From SIG480 sp045537045 (GTDB lineage: Bacteria; Bacillota; Clostridia; Oscillospirales; JAAYXM01), in contig JAZSOS010000038.1 in the NCBI GenBank assembly GCA_045537045.1, positions 23,819 to 87,818 of the forward strand: a stretch of DNA of 64,000 nt, in the 5' to 3' direction. The notes under the pieces are model-generated. The model searched no databases. It was not told where the DNA came from and saw only the letters and a list, made by a program, of their open reading frames with translations. The position numbers were made by a program, and so were the translations under genes. Shown here piece by piece: positions 1-9,324 of the stretch (its first letter is position 1; every line of letters starts with the position of its first letter).

Positions 1-1007
1 TTCCGACGGAGCGAACAACTCCTGAATCGCATGAGCTGTGGGCTCTTTTTGCGAAAATGCGCGATGCAGGGTGCACGCACGTTATTATGGAGGTTTCTTC
101 TCATTCGCTGGAGCTTTCGCGCGTTTTCGGCATAGAGTATGAGGTTGGTGCTTTTACCAATCTCACTCAGGACCATCTTGACTTTCACAAGACAATGGAA
201 AAATATGAAGCGGCAAAGCAAAAGCTTTTTGAGCAGTCAAAGGTCGCTGTAATCAACTACGACGATGAGGCGGGACGGCGTATAGCGAAAAATGTGCCGT
301 GCCGTGCCGTAACGTTTTCGGCAAAGGACAACAGCGCGGATTACGTTGCGAAAAATATCCGAACGAAGGCGGCTTCTGTTGAGTTTGAACTGGTGGGGAT
401 TGACACCATCGGAAGAATAGAAATGAATATTCCGGGAAAGTTCTCGGTTTATAATGCAATGTGTGCGTCAAGCGTTTTGCTCTCACTTGGTCTTACGCTT
501 CCGCAGATAAGTGCAGCGCTTCGCGGAATTGGAGGCGTTAAAGGGCGCGCAGAGGTTGTGCCGACTGATACAGATTACACGGTTATGATAGACTATGCCC
601 ATTCGCCGGACGGCCTTGAAAACATTTTAAAAACGGTGCGTGAGATAGCGGAGGGGCGCGTTATCGCAGTGTTTGGCTGTGGCGGAGACCGCGATGCTAC
701 CAAGCGCCCGAAAATGGGAAGAATTGCCGCAGAGTATGCAGATCTGGTTATCGTTACATCTGATAATCCCAGAACGGAAAATCCGGATGCAATTATTGAT
801 GATATAATACCCGGTATTGAGGAAGTGACCTCGGATTATGAGCGTGTTACGGACAGACGTGAGGCTGTTTTTCGTGCGCTTTCAGTTGCAGAAAAGGGCG
901 ATATAGTCGTGCTTGCCGGGAAAGGTCACGAGACGTATCAGGAAATAGACCACGTAAAGCATCATATGGATGAACGTGAGATAGTAAACGAGTATTTCGG
1001 GAGATAA
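1..1007 (+). CDS. murE: UDP-N-acetylmuramoyl-tripeptide synthetase MurE (5' end outside window)
   Basis: Cytoplasmic ATP-dependent Mur ligase that adds the third stem-peptide residue to UDP-MurNAc-L-Ala-D-Glu. The open frame already runs from base 3 (residues PTERTTPES), so the start and the ATP-binding N-terminus lie upstream. Visible landmarks are EVSSHSLELSR, TNLTQDHLDFH, the central-domain FGCGGDRDATKRPKMG and SDNPRTENP. The DNPR motif is the known signature of MurE enzymes that use meso-diaminopimelate, so an A1gamma-type wall is inferred. The stop is 3 bases before murF, which indicates an operon. Confidence 0.97.
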   Translation, partial: PTERTTPESHELWALFAKMRDAGCTHVIMEVSSHSLELSRVFGIEYEVGAFTNLTQDHLDFHKTMEKYEAAKQKLFEQSKVAVINYDDEAGRRIAKNVPCRAVTFSAKDNSADYVAKNIRTKAASVEFELVGIDTIGRIEMNIPGKFSVYNAMCASSVLLSLGLTLPQISAALRGIGGVKGRAEVVPTDTDYTVMIDYAHSPDGLENILKTVREIAEGRVIAVFGCGGDRDATKRPKMGRIAAEYADLVIVTSDNPRTENPDAIIDDIIPGIEEVTSDYERVTDRREAVFRALSVAEKGDIVVLAGKGHETYQEIDHVKHHMDEREIVNEYFGR

Positions 1008-1010
1008 GCG

Positions 1011-2357
1011 ATGGAAAGATTAAGCGTGGTATACATTTCAAGTCTTTGCAACGGCAGACTTCTCGGCGGAGATGCAACCGTTACGGGAATAGTGCGCGAT
1101 AACCGCGAGATACGCGGCGGAGAAATGTTTGTTGCAATTTGCGGAGAAAAGTTTGACGGACACGATTTTGTACATGATGCAGAGGCAAAAGGTGCGTCGG
1201 TTGTTCTTGTTTCACATGAGATAAGCGGACTTGGGATACCGCAGATTATAGTTGATGATACTGTGGCCGCGCTTGGTGAAATCGCAAAGGGATATCTTAA
1301 AATGCTTTCCCTCCGTCGTGTGTGTATAACGGGCAGCGTCGGTAAAACGACGACAAAGGAAATGTGCGCCGCAGCTCTTTCGGCATCGTTCAAAACACAC
1401 AAGACGCAAGGAAATTACAATAACAACATAGGGCTTCCTCTGACTGTTTTCGGGCTTGATAAAAGCCATGAGGCTGCAGTCTTTGAAATCGGGACGAACC
1501 ATTTCGGGGAAATCCTGCCGCTGGCAATGATTGCCGCACCTGAGGTTGCGGTGATAACCACTATTGGAGAAAGTCATCTTGAAGCGTTCTGCACAAAGGA
1601 AGGCGTTCTCCGCGAAAAAACTGAGATTTTCAAAGGGCTTACGGAAGGCGGAGTGGCCGTTCTCAACGGAGATGACCCATTGCTTTGGGGACTCAGAGGT
1701 AAGATACCGTACCGCGTTATGTGGTTTGGACTTGAAAATGCGGAATGTGATATATTCGGCGAAATAATATCAAACGGCGCGTATGAATCAACGTTTACCG
1801 TGCGTGGCAGCAATGAAAAATTCACAATTGCTTGCGGCGGTGAGCACAATGTTCGTGATGCACTGAGCGCAATAGCGGTGGGCAGAACTCTTGGTATGGA
1901 TGATGCAGCAATTTCGGAAGGGTTATCAAGTTTTAAAAATACCGGAATGCGTCAGGATATATATGAATATAACGGTATAACAATAATTCGTGATTGCTAT
2001 AACGCAAATCCGGATTCAATGCGCGCATCACTCGCACTGTTGCGTGATTTTGATGTGACGGGAAAGCACATGTGTGCGCTCGGTGATATGCGTGAGCTTG
2101 GAGAGCGTGCGGCGGAATTTCACCGGCAGGTCGGTGAGTTTGCCGCTACGTGTGCCGATATGATATTTGTCACCGGAGAATATGCGGAAAGCTATTTTGA
2201 CGGCGCAGGAGAAAAATGTATAATCTGTGAGGATAAAAAAAGTCTTGCAGTTAAGCTTTCAAAGCATATTAAGGCAGGCGATGCACTGCTTGTAAAGGGC
2301 AGCTACGGGACGAAGATGTGGCAGGTGCTTGAGTATCTGCAGGGTGAAAGGGAGTAG
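1011..2357 (+). CDS. murF: UDP-N-acetylmuramoyl-tripeptide--D-alanyl-D-alanine ligase MurF
   Basis: Mur ligase that adds D-Ala-D-Ala to complete the cytoplasmic UDP-MurNAc-pentapeptide. The 448 residues match the usual family size. The Walker-type loop TGSVGKTTTKEM lies at about residues 107-118. The central-domain EIGTNHFGEI and NGDDPLL and the C-terminal YNANPDSMRASL and GDMRELGE segments are all MurF-typical. It starts 3 bases after murE and is followed by mraY after 5 bases, so co-translation is likely. Nothing looks damaged. Confidence 0.97.
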   Translation: MERLSVVYISSLCNGRLLGGDATVTGIVRDNREIRGGEMFVAICGEKFDGHDFVHDAEAKGASVVLVSHEISGLGIPQIIVDDTVAALGEIAKGYLKMLSLRRVCITGSVGKTTTKEMCAAALSASFKTHKTQGNYNNNIGLPLTVFGLDKSHEAAVFEIGTNHFGEILPLAMIAAPEVAVITTIGESHLEAFCTKEGVLREKTEIFKGLTEGGVAVLNGDDPLLWGLRGKIPYRVMWFGLENAECDIFGEIISNGAYESTFTVRGSNEKFTIACGGEHNVRDALSAIAVGRTLGMDDAAISEGLSSFKNTGMRQDIYEYNGITIIRDCYNANPDSMRASLALLRDFDVTGKHMCALGDMRELGERAAEFHRQVGEFAATCADMIFVTGEYAESYFDGAGEKCIICEDKKSLAVKLSKHIKAGDALLVKGSYGTKMWQVLEYLQGERE

Positions 2358-2362
2358 AAAAA

Positions 2363-3352
2363 ATGATTACGGAATATCTTGCGGCGGCAGGACTTGGGTT
2401 TGTGATTACATATCTTTTCGGAAAGGTGCTGATTCCGTACCTTCGCAAGCTCAAATTTGGACAGAAGATTCTTGAAATAGGGCCAAAATGGCATATGGGA
2501 AAGCAGGGAACTCCCACGATGGGCGGTATAATGTTCATTCTCGGAAGCGGTGCTGCCTCGGTGCTCGTCGGTGTTCCGCATATGATGCAGGGAGACCTGC
2601 GGCATATAATTGTATTTCTTTTTGCGGCTGTGTTCGGCTTTATTGGCTTTGTTGATGACTATGCCAAGATAATGAAAAAGAAAAATCAGGGACTTACCGC
2701 GATGCAGAAGCTTCTTCTTCAGCTTACATCGGCGGCGGTGTTTCTCTCTCTGCTGAGAGTTCTGGGAGATCTCACGCCTGCGTTTTATATTCCGTTTTTT
2801 GATGCTACGATAAGCGTCTCTTGGGTTCCGTATCTCATAATAATGCTTATTGCAATTGTGGGAACTGTAAATGCAGTAAATCTGACCGACGGTGTTGACG
2901 GTCTTGCAACAAGCGTTACTATGCCGGTTACTCTGGTGTTTGCAATAATCGGTGCGTATATGGCGTATTCGACGGTGGGAATTTTTGCTTCTGCGCTTTT
3001 CGGTGCGCTTGCAGCGTTTCTTATTTATAATTTTAACCCCGCAAAGGTGTTTATGGGTGATACAGGTTCGCTGTTTCTCGGCGGTGCGGTATGCGGTATT
3101 GCTTTTGCATATGATATTCCGATTGTTCTCCTTCTTATGGGGATTGTTTATATCGCAGAAGCACTTTCTGTTATTCTTCAGGTCACGTATTTCAAGCTTA
3201 CTCACGGCAAACGTCTGTTTAAAATGTCACCGATACATCACCATTTTGAGATGAGCGGATGGAATGAAAAGAAAATTTGTGCTGTTTTCATGACTATTTC
3301 GGCAATAGGTGCACTTGCGGGATTTGCAGGTATTATGGGAAAACTGTTTTAA
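2363..3352 (+). CDS. mraY: Phospho-N-acetylmuramoyl-pentapeptide-transferase MraY
   Basis: Polytopic membrane enzyme that transfers phospho-MurNAc-pentapeptide to undecaprenyl phosphate to make lipid I. At 329 residues it has the usual length and about ten hydrophobic segments. Diagnostic motifs: GTPTMGG near residue 50, the acidic pair in FVDDYAKIMKKKNQGL, NLTDGVDGLA, FMGDTGSLFLGG and the C-terminal PIHHHFE loop. In many clostridial clusters murD follows mraY. Here ftsW follows directly, 28 bases downstream. Confidence 0.97.
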   Translation: MITEYLAAAGLGFVITYLFGKVLIPYLRKLKFGQKILEIGPKWHMGKQGTPTMGGIMFILGSGAASVLVGVPHMMQGDLRHIIVFLFAAVFGFIGFVDDYAKIMKKKNQGLTAMQKLLLQLTSAAVFLSLLRVLGDLTPAFYIPFFDATISVSWVPYLIIMLIAIVGTVNAVNLTDGVDGLATSVTMPVTLVFAIIGAYMAYSTVGIFASALFGALAAFLIYNFNPAKVFMGDTGSLFLGGAVCGIAFAYDIPIVLLLMGIVYIAEALSVILQVTYFKLTHGKRLFKMSPIHHHFEMSGWNEKKICAVFMTISAIGALAGFAGIMGKLF

Positions 3353-3380
3353 GTCTTAACGTTTGGAGTGGATGGGATAT

Positions 3381-4523
3381 ATGGCAAGGAAAACGAGCGT
3401 ATCACAGAGCGGCAAGACCCGTGCTGTGCGGGGAACAATGGATTATCCGTTTCTTATTCTCGTAATTGTGCTTATGGGAATAGGGCTTCTTATGCTGTTT
3501 TCGGCGAGCTTCGCCACAGCGTATTATGAGGGCCTTTCTTCTACATATTACTTTACGCGTCAGGCGGTTTTTGCCGTGGCGGGACTTGCGATAATGTTTA
3601 TCGTCAGTTTTATGGATTATCGCAGATTCCGTGTGCTTTCCCCGCTTCTCATGCTCGTTGCGGTAATGCTTCTTGTTCTTGTTCTCTTTATAGGAAAGGG
3701 AAACTTTGGTGAAAAGCGATGGATAAGCCTTGGGTTCATACAGTTTCAGCCGTCTGAGATTGCAAAAGTTGCGGTAATTTTCCTTTTTTCGAGTATGATT
3801 TCCGTGAACTCCGAGAAAATGCACACGTTCCGTCACGGTGTGCTTCCGTATATCGCAATTCTGGCAGTGCTTGCGGGACTTATGTTTTTGGAACCGCATC
3901 TTTCCGGTGCTGTGCTTATCGTCGGTGTCGGTGCAGCGCTCATGTTTATGGGTGGCACGCATTGGGGTTGGTTTGCGGGTGCGATAGCTACGGCGGGCGT
4001 TGCGGGTGCCGCTGCGATAAGCTTTCTCGATTATGCGCGCAAGCGTGTAGAGACGTGGCTGAATCCGTTTCTTGACCCGCGCGGTGACGGATATCAGATT
4101 ATCCAGTCACTGTATGCAATCGGTTCGGGCGGTGCACTTGGTTTAGGTTTTGGCAACAGCCGTCAGAAGTATTTGTATCTTCCAGAAGCTCATAACGACT
4201 TTATCTTTGCGATAGTTTGCGAAGAACTTGGTTTTATCGGGGCGATACTGATTCTCGCTTTGTTTGCGCTTCTTATAATCCGTGGATACTGGATTGCGCT
4301 TCATGCACGCGATAAGTTTGGCTCGCTCCTTGCGGGCGGAGTAACAACTATGGTAGCACTACAGGCGATTCTCAACATTGGTGTTGTGACCGGCGTGCTT
4401 CCTGTTACGGGCGCGGCGCTTCCGTTCTTCTCGTACGGAGGTACAGCACTTTTGATTTTGCTTGCAGAGATGGGCGTTGTTTTGTCTGTTTCAAGGTATA
4501 TTCCGGCAAAGAAAGCCGGATAG
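3381..4523 (+). CDS. ftsW: SEDS peptidoglycan polymerase FtsW/SpoVE
   Basis: Membrane glycosyltransferase of the SEDS (RodA/FtsW/SpoVE) family that polymerises lipid II at the septum or spore cortex. The roughly 380 residues are mostly transmembrane. The family signature spans RGDGYQIIQSLYAIGSGG to LPEAHNDFIFAIVCEELG, and the C-terminus has PVTGAALPFFSYGGTAL. Three starts are possible: TTG 3363, ATG 3372 and ATG 3381. The last is best placed relative to GGAG at 3365-3368. FtsW and SpoVE cannot be separated by sequence alone, and the dcw position fits either. Confidence 0.93.
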   Translation: MARKTSVSQSGKTRAVRGTMDYPFLILVIVLMGIGLLMLFSASFATAYYEGLSSTYYFTRQAVFAVAGLAIMFIVSFMDYRRFRVLSPLLMLVAVMLLVLVLFIGKGNFGEKRWISLGFIQFQPSEIAKVAVIFLFSSMISVNSEKMHTFRHGVLPYIAILAVLAGLMFLEPHLSGAVLIVGVGAALMFMGGTHWGWFAGAIATAGVAGAAAISFLDYARKRVETWLNPFLDPRGDGYQIIQSLYAIGSGGALGLGFGNSRQKYLYLPEAHNDFIFAIVCEELGFIGAILILALFALLIIRGYWIALHARDKFGSLLAGGVTTMVALQAILNIGVVTGVLPVTGAALPFFSYGGTALLILLAEMGVVLSVSRYIPAKKAG

Positions 4524-4535
4524 GAGGTTTGCTTT

Positions 4536-5657
4536 ATGCGCTTTATGTTTGCGTGCGGAGGTACGGGAGGACACATTAACCCGGCGCTTGCCGTTGCAAA
4601 GCTTGTAAAGGAAAAGAAAAAAAGTGCGCAAATCCTCTTCGTCGGCGTGAGCGGCGGAATGGAAGAGCGCTTGGTATCCGCGGCGGGATTTGAGATAAAG
4701 ACGATAGAATCCAGACCGATATCACGCAAAAGCGGACTTTCAGGTCTTGTAGCCAATATAGATGCAATAAAACGCGTTTTTTCTGCCGAGCGTGATGCAA
4801 AAAAGCTTATCGAGGAGTTTTCTCCCGATATAGTTATGGGTACAGGGGGATATGCGTGTTACCCAGTGCTTTCGGCAGCGGCACGGCTCGGAATACCCAC
4901 GGTTGTACACGAATCCAATGCATATCCCGGTCTTGCAACACGTATGCTTGCAAAGCGCGTTACGCGCGTGCTGCTCAATTTTGAAGTAAGCCGAAAGCGT
5001 CTATCAAACAGAGCTTCCTGCACGGTGGTGGGGAACCCCGTACGCGGAGATATTCTTATGTATGACAGAGAGACTGCACGGCACGAGCTTGGCATCACAA
5101 AGCCGCTTCTCGTAAGCTTCTGGGGCTCTCTCGGTGCACGCGAAATGAACAAGGCGATTGCGGAAGTAATCCGCATCGAGAATGAAAATCCCGGTGAGTT
5201 CTTCCATATTCATGCCACGGGAAAGTTCGGTTATGAGTGGATGCCTGATATTATAAAGAAAATGGGAGTTGATCTCCAAAAGCAGAGCTTCATAACTCTG
5301 CGTGAATATATTGATGATATGCCGCGCGTGCTTGCGGCGGCAGATGTTGTTATGTGCCGTGGCGGTGCCGGAACGCTTTCGGAAGTCAGCGCACGAGGTG
5401 TGCCTGCGATAATCGTGCCGTCACCGAATGTAACCGACAATCATCAGTTTAAGAATGCATCTGAGCTTGGAAATTCAGGCGGTGCGGTTGTAATTGAGGA
5501 AAAAGACGTAACTCCTAAGATTCTGTATGACACAGCAAAAAAACTTCTTGCCGATACGAAAAAAAGAGCAAAAATGTCGGAAAACCTTCTTAAAAATGCT
5601 ATACTTGACGGAGCTGAGCGCATCTATGACGAAATGATGCGCATCATAGCAAAATAA
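4536..5657 (+). CDS. murG: UDP-GlcNAc:lipid I N-acetylglucosaminyltransferase MurG
   Basis: Peripheral GT-B glycosyltransferase (GT28) that converts lipid I to lipid II on the inner membrane face. The 373 residues include the N-terminal glycine-rich loop GGTGGHINPALAVA, the GTGGYACYPVL segment, VVGNPVRGDI and the UDP-GlcNAc-binding CRGGAGTLSEVSARGVP. The PNVTDNHQFKNA stretch is typical. AGGAGG at 4522-4527 supports the ATG at 4536, and this site overlaps the ftsW stop. Confidence 0.97.
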   Translation: MRFMFACGGTGGHINPALAVAKLVKEKKKSAQILFVGVSGGMEERLVSAAGFEIKTIESRPISRKSGLSGLVANIDAIKRVFSAERDAKKLIEEFSPDIVMGTGGYACYPVLSAAARLGIPTVVHESNAYPGLATRMLAKRVTRVLLNFEVSRKRLSNRASCTVVGNPVRGDILMYDRETARHELGITKPLLVSFWGSLGAREMNKAIAEVIRIENENPGEFFHIHATGKFGYEWMPDIIKKMGVDLQKQSFITLREYIDDMPRVLAAADVVMCRGGAGTLSEVSARGVPAIIVPSPNVTDNHQFKNASELGNSGGAVVIEEKDVTPKILYDTAKKLLADTKKRAKMSENLLKNAILDGAERIYDEMMRIIAK

Positions 5658-5751
5658 CAAAAAAGTAACCCATTTGTGCGGCGTGGCATAGAATACTGTG
5701 AAAACAATGTTCGGCCGACGTTGAAAACAAGTGGGAGGGTGCTTTCTTGTT

Positions 5752-7002
5752 ATGAGCACATTGATTGTAAACGGGGGGAGAATGCTTGACGGAAAAGTAT
5801 CCGTCCACGGTTCAAAAAACAGTGTTCTTCCTATTCTTGCCGCAACTATTCTCAATTCGGGTATAAGCGAAATACATAACTGCCCGAGACTGCGTGATGT
5901 TGACGCGGCTATTGAAATTTTAAGATGTATCGGTTGTAAGGTGACGTTTGACGGTAATACCGTTGTTGTTGATTCAACGGATGCAAAAAATCACGCAATA
6001 CCGGATGAGCTTATGCGTGAAATGCGTTCATCCGTAATATTTATGGGCGCAATGCTTGCAAGGCTCGGAAGGGTTTCTCTCTTCACTCCGGGCGGGTGTG
6101 AGCTGGGGGCGCGGCCGATTGATCTGCATATTTCCGCCCTTAAGCTGCTCGGTGCGCACATCCGTGAAAACGGAGGTGCGATAAGCTGTGAAGCGCGCAG
6201 AATGAGAGGCCGGGATATCGTTCTTTCGTTTCCAAGTGTCGGCGCGACGGAAAATACAATGCTTGCTGCCACTGCGTGTGAGGGAAGAACGCGCATTTTC
6301 AATGCCGCGCGTGAGCCGGAGATTGAAGATTTACAGGATTTTCTTGTAAAAATGGGTGCTGAGGTTTCCGGTGCGGGAAGCTCAACAATTGTAATAAACG
6401 GAAAGAAAAAGCTTGGTAATGTATCACATCGCGTGATACCGGACAGAATCTGTGCAGCTACGTTTATGTGTGCCGCCGCGCTGTGCGGAGGACACGTACA
6501 CGTGGAAAACGTTGTGCCTGAACATGTTTCTACCATTACATCCGTTCTGGATGCTGTGGGGTGTGAGGTTTTTGTCGGGCGCGACTTTGTGGACATAAGC
6601 CGCATAGGAAGGCTTTCTGCTTTCAGGTGTGTCAGAACAATGCCGTATCCGGGATTTCCGACCGATGCCCAGCCTCCGCTTATGGCACTTGCGACAAAAT
6701 GTATGGGCACAAGTATGTTTGTGGAAACTATTTTTGATGGACGCTATCGGCATATAGGCGGGCTTTGCCGTCTTGGTGCGGATATAAAGACGGAAGGTAA
6801 GGTCGCTCTCGTATACGGCGTTCCAAAGCTTTGCGGATGCTCCGTTGAAGCTACGGATCTGCGCGGTGGTGCAGCGCTTGTTATCGCGGCAATGGCGGCA
6901 GAAGGGCAGAGTGAAATAGGGGAAATTCATCATATCGACCGCGGATATGAAAAAATAGAGGAAAGCATGGCTTATCTCGGCGCGGAAATCACGCGCAACT
7001 GA
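5752..7002 (+). CDS. murA: UDP-N-acetylglucosamine 1-carboxyvinyltransferase MurA
   Basis: Catalyses the first committed step of peptidoglycan synthesis, enolpyruvyl transfer from PEP to UDP-GlcNAc. ATG 5752 is preferred over the upstream in-frame GTG 5731 because GGAGGG (5734-5739) sits 12 bases before it. KNSVLPILAAT holds the conserved Lys/Asn. GGCELGARPIDLH places the PEP-binding, fosfomycin-target Cys at residue 116, equivalent to Cys115 of the E. coli enzyme. YPGFPTDAQPP carries the catalytic Asp. The 416 residues are standard. A 94-base gap without a clear terminator separates it from murG. Confidence 0.97.
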   Translation: MSTLIVNGGRMLDGKVSVHGSKNSVLPILAATILNSGISEIHNCPRLRDVDAAIEILRCIGCKVTFDGNTVVVDSTDAKNHAIPDELMREMRSSVIFMGAMLARLGRVSLFTPGGCELGARPIDLHISALKLLGAHIRENGGAISCEARRMRGRDIVLSFPSVGATENTMLAATACEGRTRIFNAAREPEIEDLQDFLVKMGAEVSGAGSSTIVINGKKKLGNVSHRVIPDRICAATFMCAAALCGGHVHVENVVPEHVSTITSVLDAVGCEVFVGRDFVDISRIGRLSAFRCVRTMPYPGFPTDAQPPLMALATKCMGTSMFVETIFDGRYRHIGGLCRLGADIKTEGKVALVYGVPKLCGCSVEATDLRGGAALVIAAMAAEGQSEIGEIHHIDRGYEKIEESMAYLGAEITRN

Positions 7003-7033
7003 GAAATATATACGAAAGAAAAGAGGATGAGGA

Positions 7034-7954
7034 ATGGCGACGAGACGGCGCAGAAGAAAAAAGAGGAACGGCAGTTTTGTGCTGTCGTTGCTTACGTTTT
7101 TGATTGTTATAGGGGCAATTGTTGCATCGGTAACGGTGTTTTTGAAGGTCGCAGAGGTGCAGGTCAGCGGAAGTGTTCGGTATCCGGCATCGGATATCAT
7201 TGAAAGCTCGGGGATAAAAACGGGCGATAATATGTTTCTCGTAAATAAGTTTGAGGTTGCCGAAAAGCTTCTTTCGGAATATCCGTATATAGAGCAGATT
7301 AAAATACGGAGAAGACTCCCTGATACATTTTTGTTTGAGATTACCGAGCGCGTTGCGGCGGCATATGTTGTCTCCGACGGCAATCGCTGGCTGATAGACA
7401 ACAATGCACATATTCTTGAGCGTATTGCGCCGGATGCCGAGGTAAAAGTGCCGAAAATATCGGGATGTGAGGTTATGACTCCGTTTGCAGGCTCGCCTCT
7501 TGTCCTGAAAAATGAGGATCAGCTTCCCGTTCTGCGCGAGGTGCTTACGGCACTGCGCTATACAGAAATGACTGGGAATACCTCTCGTGTTGAGATTGAT
7601 AAGTTATATGATATAAAGCTTGTTTACGGTGACCGTTTTCTCATCGTTCTCGGCGACGCTTCCGAGCTTGCAAAGAAAATTGAGATGCTTCGCGCGGTAA
7701 TCGGACAGCTTAACGATTTTGATAAGGGGACGATAAACGTCAGTGCGGTCAAAGAGGCGCGCTTCCGTCCGGATTCTGCAATAGACCTTTCCGAAAAGAA
7801 AAATGAGCCGGTTGCAGAAAAAACGGATTCAGGAGAAGTTGCGGCAAAAGAAGAGCCTTTGCCTGAAGAAACAGCAGAAACTGCGCCGGATACAGGCTCG
7901 GCAGGCGAAGTGGTTGAAGAAGAAGTGCAGAGTTCGGAAGAAGAAAATTCCTGA
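7034..7954 (+). CDS. divIB: Cell division protein DivIB/FtsQ (POTRA domain)
   Basis: Bitopic divisome protein that links early and late septal components. The layout is a very basic cytoplasmic tail (TRRRRRKKR), one hydrophobic segment at about residues 16-36, an extracellular POTRA domain starting VAEVQVSGSVRYPASDI, the DivIB beta domain, and an acidic Glu/Ala-rich tail after residue 265. Length is 306. RBS GAGGATGAG lies close upstream. ftsA does not follow it. Assignment rests on domain order plus position before ftsZ. Confidence 0.9.
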   Translation: MATRRRRRKKRNGSFVLSLLTFLIVIGAIVASVTVFLKVAEVQVSGSVRYPASDIIESSGIKTGDNMFLVNKFEVAEKLLSEYPYIEQIKIRRRLPDTFLFEITERVAAAYVVSDGNRWLIDNNAHILERIAPDAEVKVPKISGCEVMTPFAGSPLVLKNEDQLPVLREVLTALRYTEMTGNTSRVEIDKLYDIKLVYGDRFLIVLGDASELAKKIEMLRAVIGQLNDFDKGTINVSAVKEARFRPDSAIDLSEKKNEPVAEKTDSGEVAAKEEPLPEETAETAPDTGSAGEVVEEEVQSSEEENS

Positions 7955-7999
7955 AACGATAAAAATTAAAAAAAATTATAATATTTTGATTAATTACTA

Positions 8000-8028
8000 T
8001 TGACCTTTTGATAAAAAACATATAAAAT
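8000..8028 (+). promoter_or_regulatory. Sigma-A-type promoter for ftsZ
   Basis: TTGACC at 8000-8005, a 17-base spacer and TAAAAT at 8023-8028 in a very AT-rich gap, 52 bases before the ftsZ ATG. It suggests that ftsZ is transcribed separately from the upstream mur genes. Confidence 0.7.
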
Positions 8029-8079
8029 ATATAATATGTTATAATAATGACAAAAGATAATCTCAAGGAGGATTTACAT

Positions 8080-9246
8080 ATGCCTTTCGAGTTGGATACC
8101 GGCACAGATGTTATTGTACCTATTAAAGTTATAGGAGCAGGCGGCGGCGGGGGTAACGCCGTTAACCAGATGATTAATTCGGGTGTTCGCGGGGTTGAGT
8201 TCATTGTTATGAACACAGACCGCCAGGCACTTCAGAAATCCTGCGCAACATACAGAGTACAACTTGGTGAAAAGCTGACAAAGGGTCTCGGCGCAGGCTC
8301 CGATCCTGAGGTTGGAAAGAAGGCGGCAGAGGAAAGCCGCGAAGCGATAAAGAAAATGCTTGAGGGCACTGATATGGTGTTTATCACAGCAGGTATGGGC
8401 GGCGGCACCGGAACGGGTGCGGCACCTATTGTTGCAGAAATCGCAAGGGAAATGGAAATCCTCACCATCGGCGTTGTTACAAAGCCGTTCGGCTTTGAGG
8501 GTAAGCGCCGTATGCTTCAGGCAGAAGAGGGAATTGAAACCCTCCGCGCTAAGGTTGACTCGCTTGTTGTTATCCCGAACGAGCGGTTAAAGTGCGTTTC
8601 AGAACAGAAGATAACCTTCCTCAACGCATTTGAAATTGCAGACGATGTTCTTCGTCAGGCAATCCAGAGCATTTCAGAGCTTATCTCCGGCGGCGGTCTT
8701 GTTAACCTTGACTTTGCTGACGTTAAGAAGATTATGAAGGATGCAGGCTATGCTCATATGGGCGTCGGTCGCGCATCAGGTAAGGATAAGGCTGCAGAAG
8801 CTGCACGCATCGCAATTCAGAGCCCGCTTCTTGAAACTTCAATCAACGGTGCTCACGGTGTTATCATCAACATCACCGGTTCTCTTGATATCGGTCTTGA
8901 TGAGGTTGAAATTGCGGCTGAGATGGTAAGAGAAGCTGCTCACGAGGATGCAAATATCATATTCGGCGCGGCGTTTGACCCGTCTCTTGAGGACGAAATC
9001 CGCGTTACGGTTATTGCAACCGGATTCGAGGGGAAATCCACTCCGCTTCCGGCAAAGGAAGAGAAGAAGGAGGCTCCGGTTGACGCTGCTGCAGAGAGCG
9101 GAAACCTTTTCTCAAAGTTTGCAAGCTCTTATGCTGAGTTTGATACGGATGTCGCGGAAGCTGAGCCGACACAGGTCACTCTTTCCGATGAAAAGGAAGA
9201 CGATCCGTTTGAAATGATAGAGAAGATATTCAAAAACAGAGGCTAA
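8080..9246 (+). CDS. ftsZ: Cell division GTPase FtsZ
   Basis: Tubulin-like GTPase that forms the cytokinetic Z ring. ATG 8080 follows AAGGAGG (8065-8071), so the upstream in-frame ATG at 8047 is unlikely. The protein has 388 residues. Landmarks: GAGGGGGNAVNQMI near the N-terminus, the tubulin signature GGGTGTGAAP, VIPNERL, and the T7 synergy loop NLDFADVKKIM. A variable linker leads to an acidic C-terminal peptide DDPFEMIEKIF, the position where FtsA/SepF-type partners bind. Codon use looks highly expressed. Confidence 0.98.
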   Translation: MPFELDTGTDVIVPIKVIGAGGGGGNAVNQMINSGVRGVEFIVMNTDRQALQKSCATYRVQLGEKLTKGLGAGSDPEVGKKAAEESREAIKKMLEGTDMVFITAGMGGGTGTGAAPIVAEIAREMEILTIGVVTKPFGFEGKRRMLQAEEGIETLRAKVDSLVVIPNERLKCVSEQKITFLNAFEIADDVLRQAIQSISELISGGGLVNLDFADVKKIMKDAGYAHMGVGRASGKDKAAEAARIAIQSPLLETSINGAHGVIINITGSLDIGLDEVEIAAEMVREAAHEDANIIFGAAFDPSLEDEIRVTVIATGFEGKSTPLPAKEEKKEAPVDAAAESGNLFSKFASSYAEFDTDVAEAEPTQVTLSDEKEDDPFEMIEKIFKNRG

Positions 9247-9324
9247 AAAATACAGGGAGGGTTGTTCTGATCGGGCTGATGTCCTGATAGGGCAGCTCTC
9301 TTTTATTGCAAGGAGAAAATTAAA

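Noticed and set aside
2303..3205. 300-residue open frame on the minus strand, opposite mraY
   Set aside because: It is a shadow of mraY: Lys/His/Asn-rich, no domain, no RBS, while the plus frame has every MraY motif.
6424..7404. 326-residue minus-strand frame across murA and divIB
   Set aside because: Spans two real genes on the opposite strand and lacks recognisable domains or an RBS.
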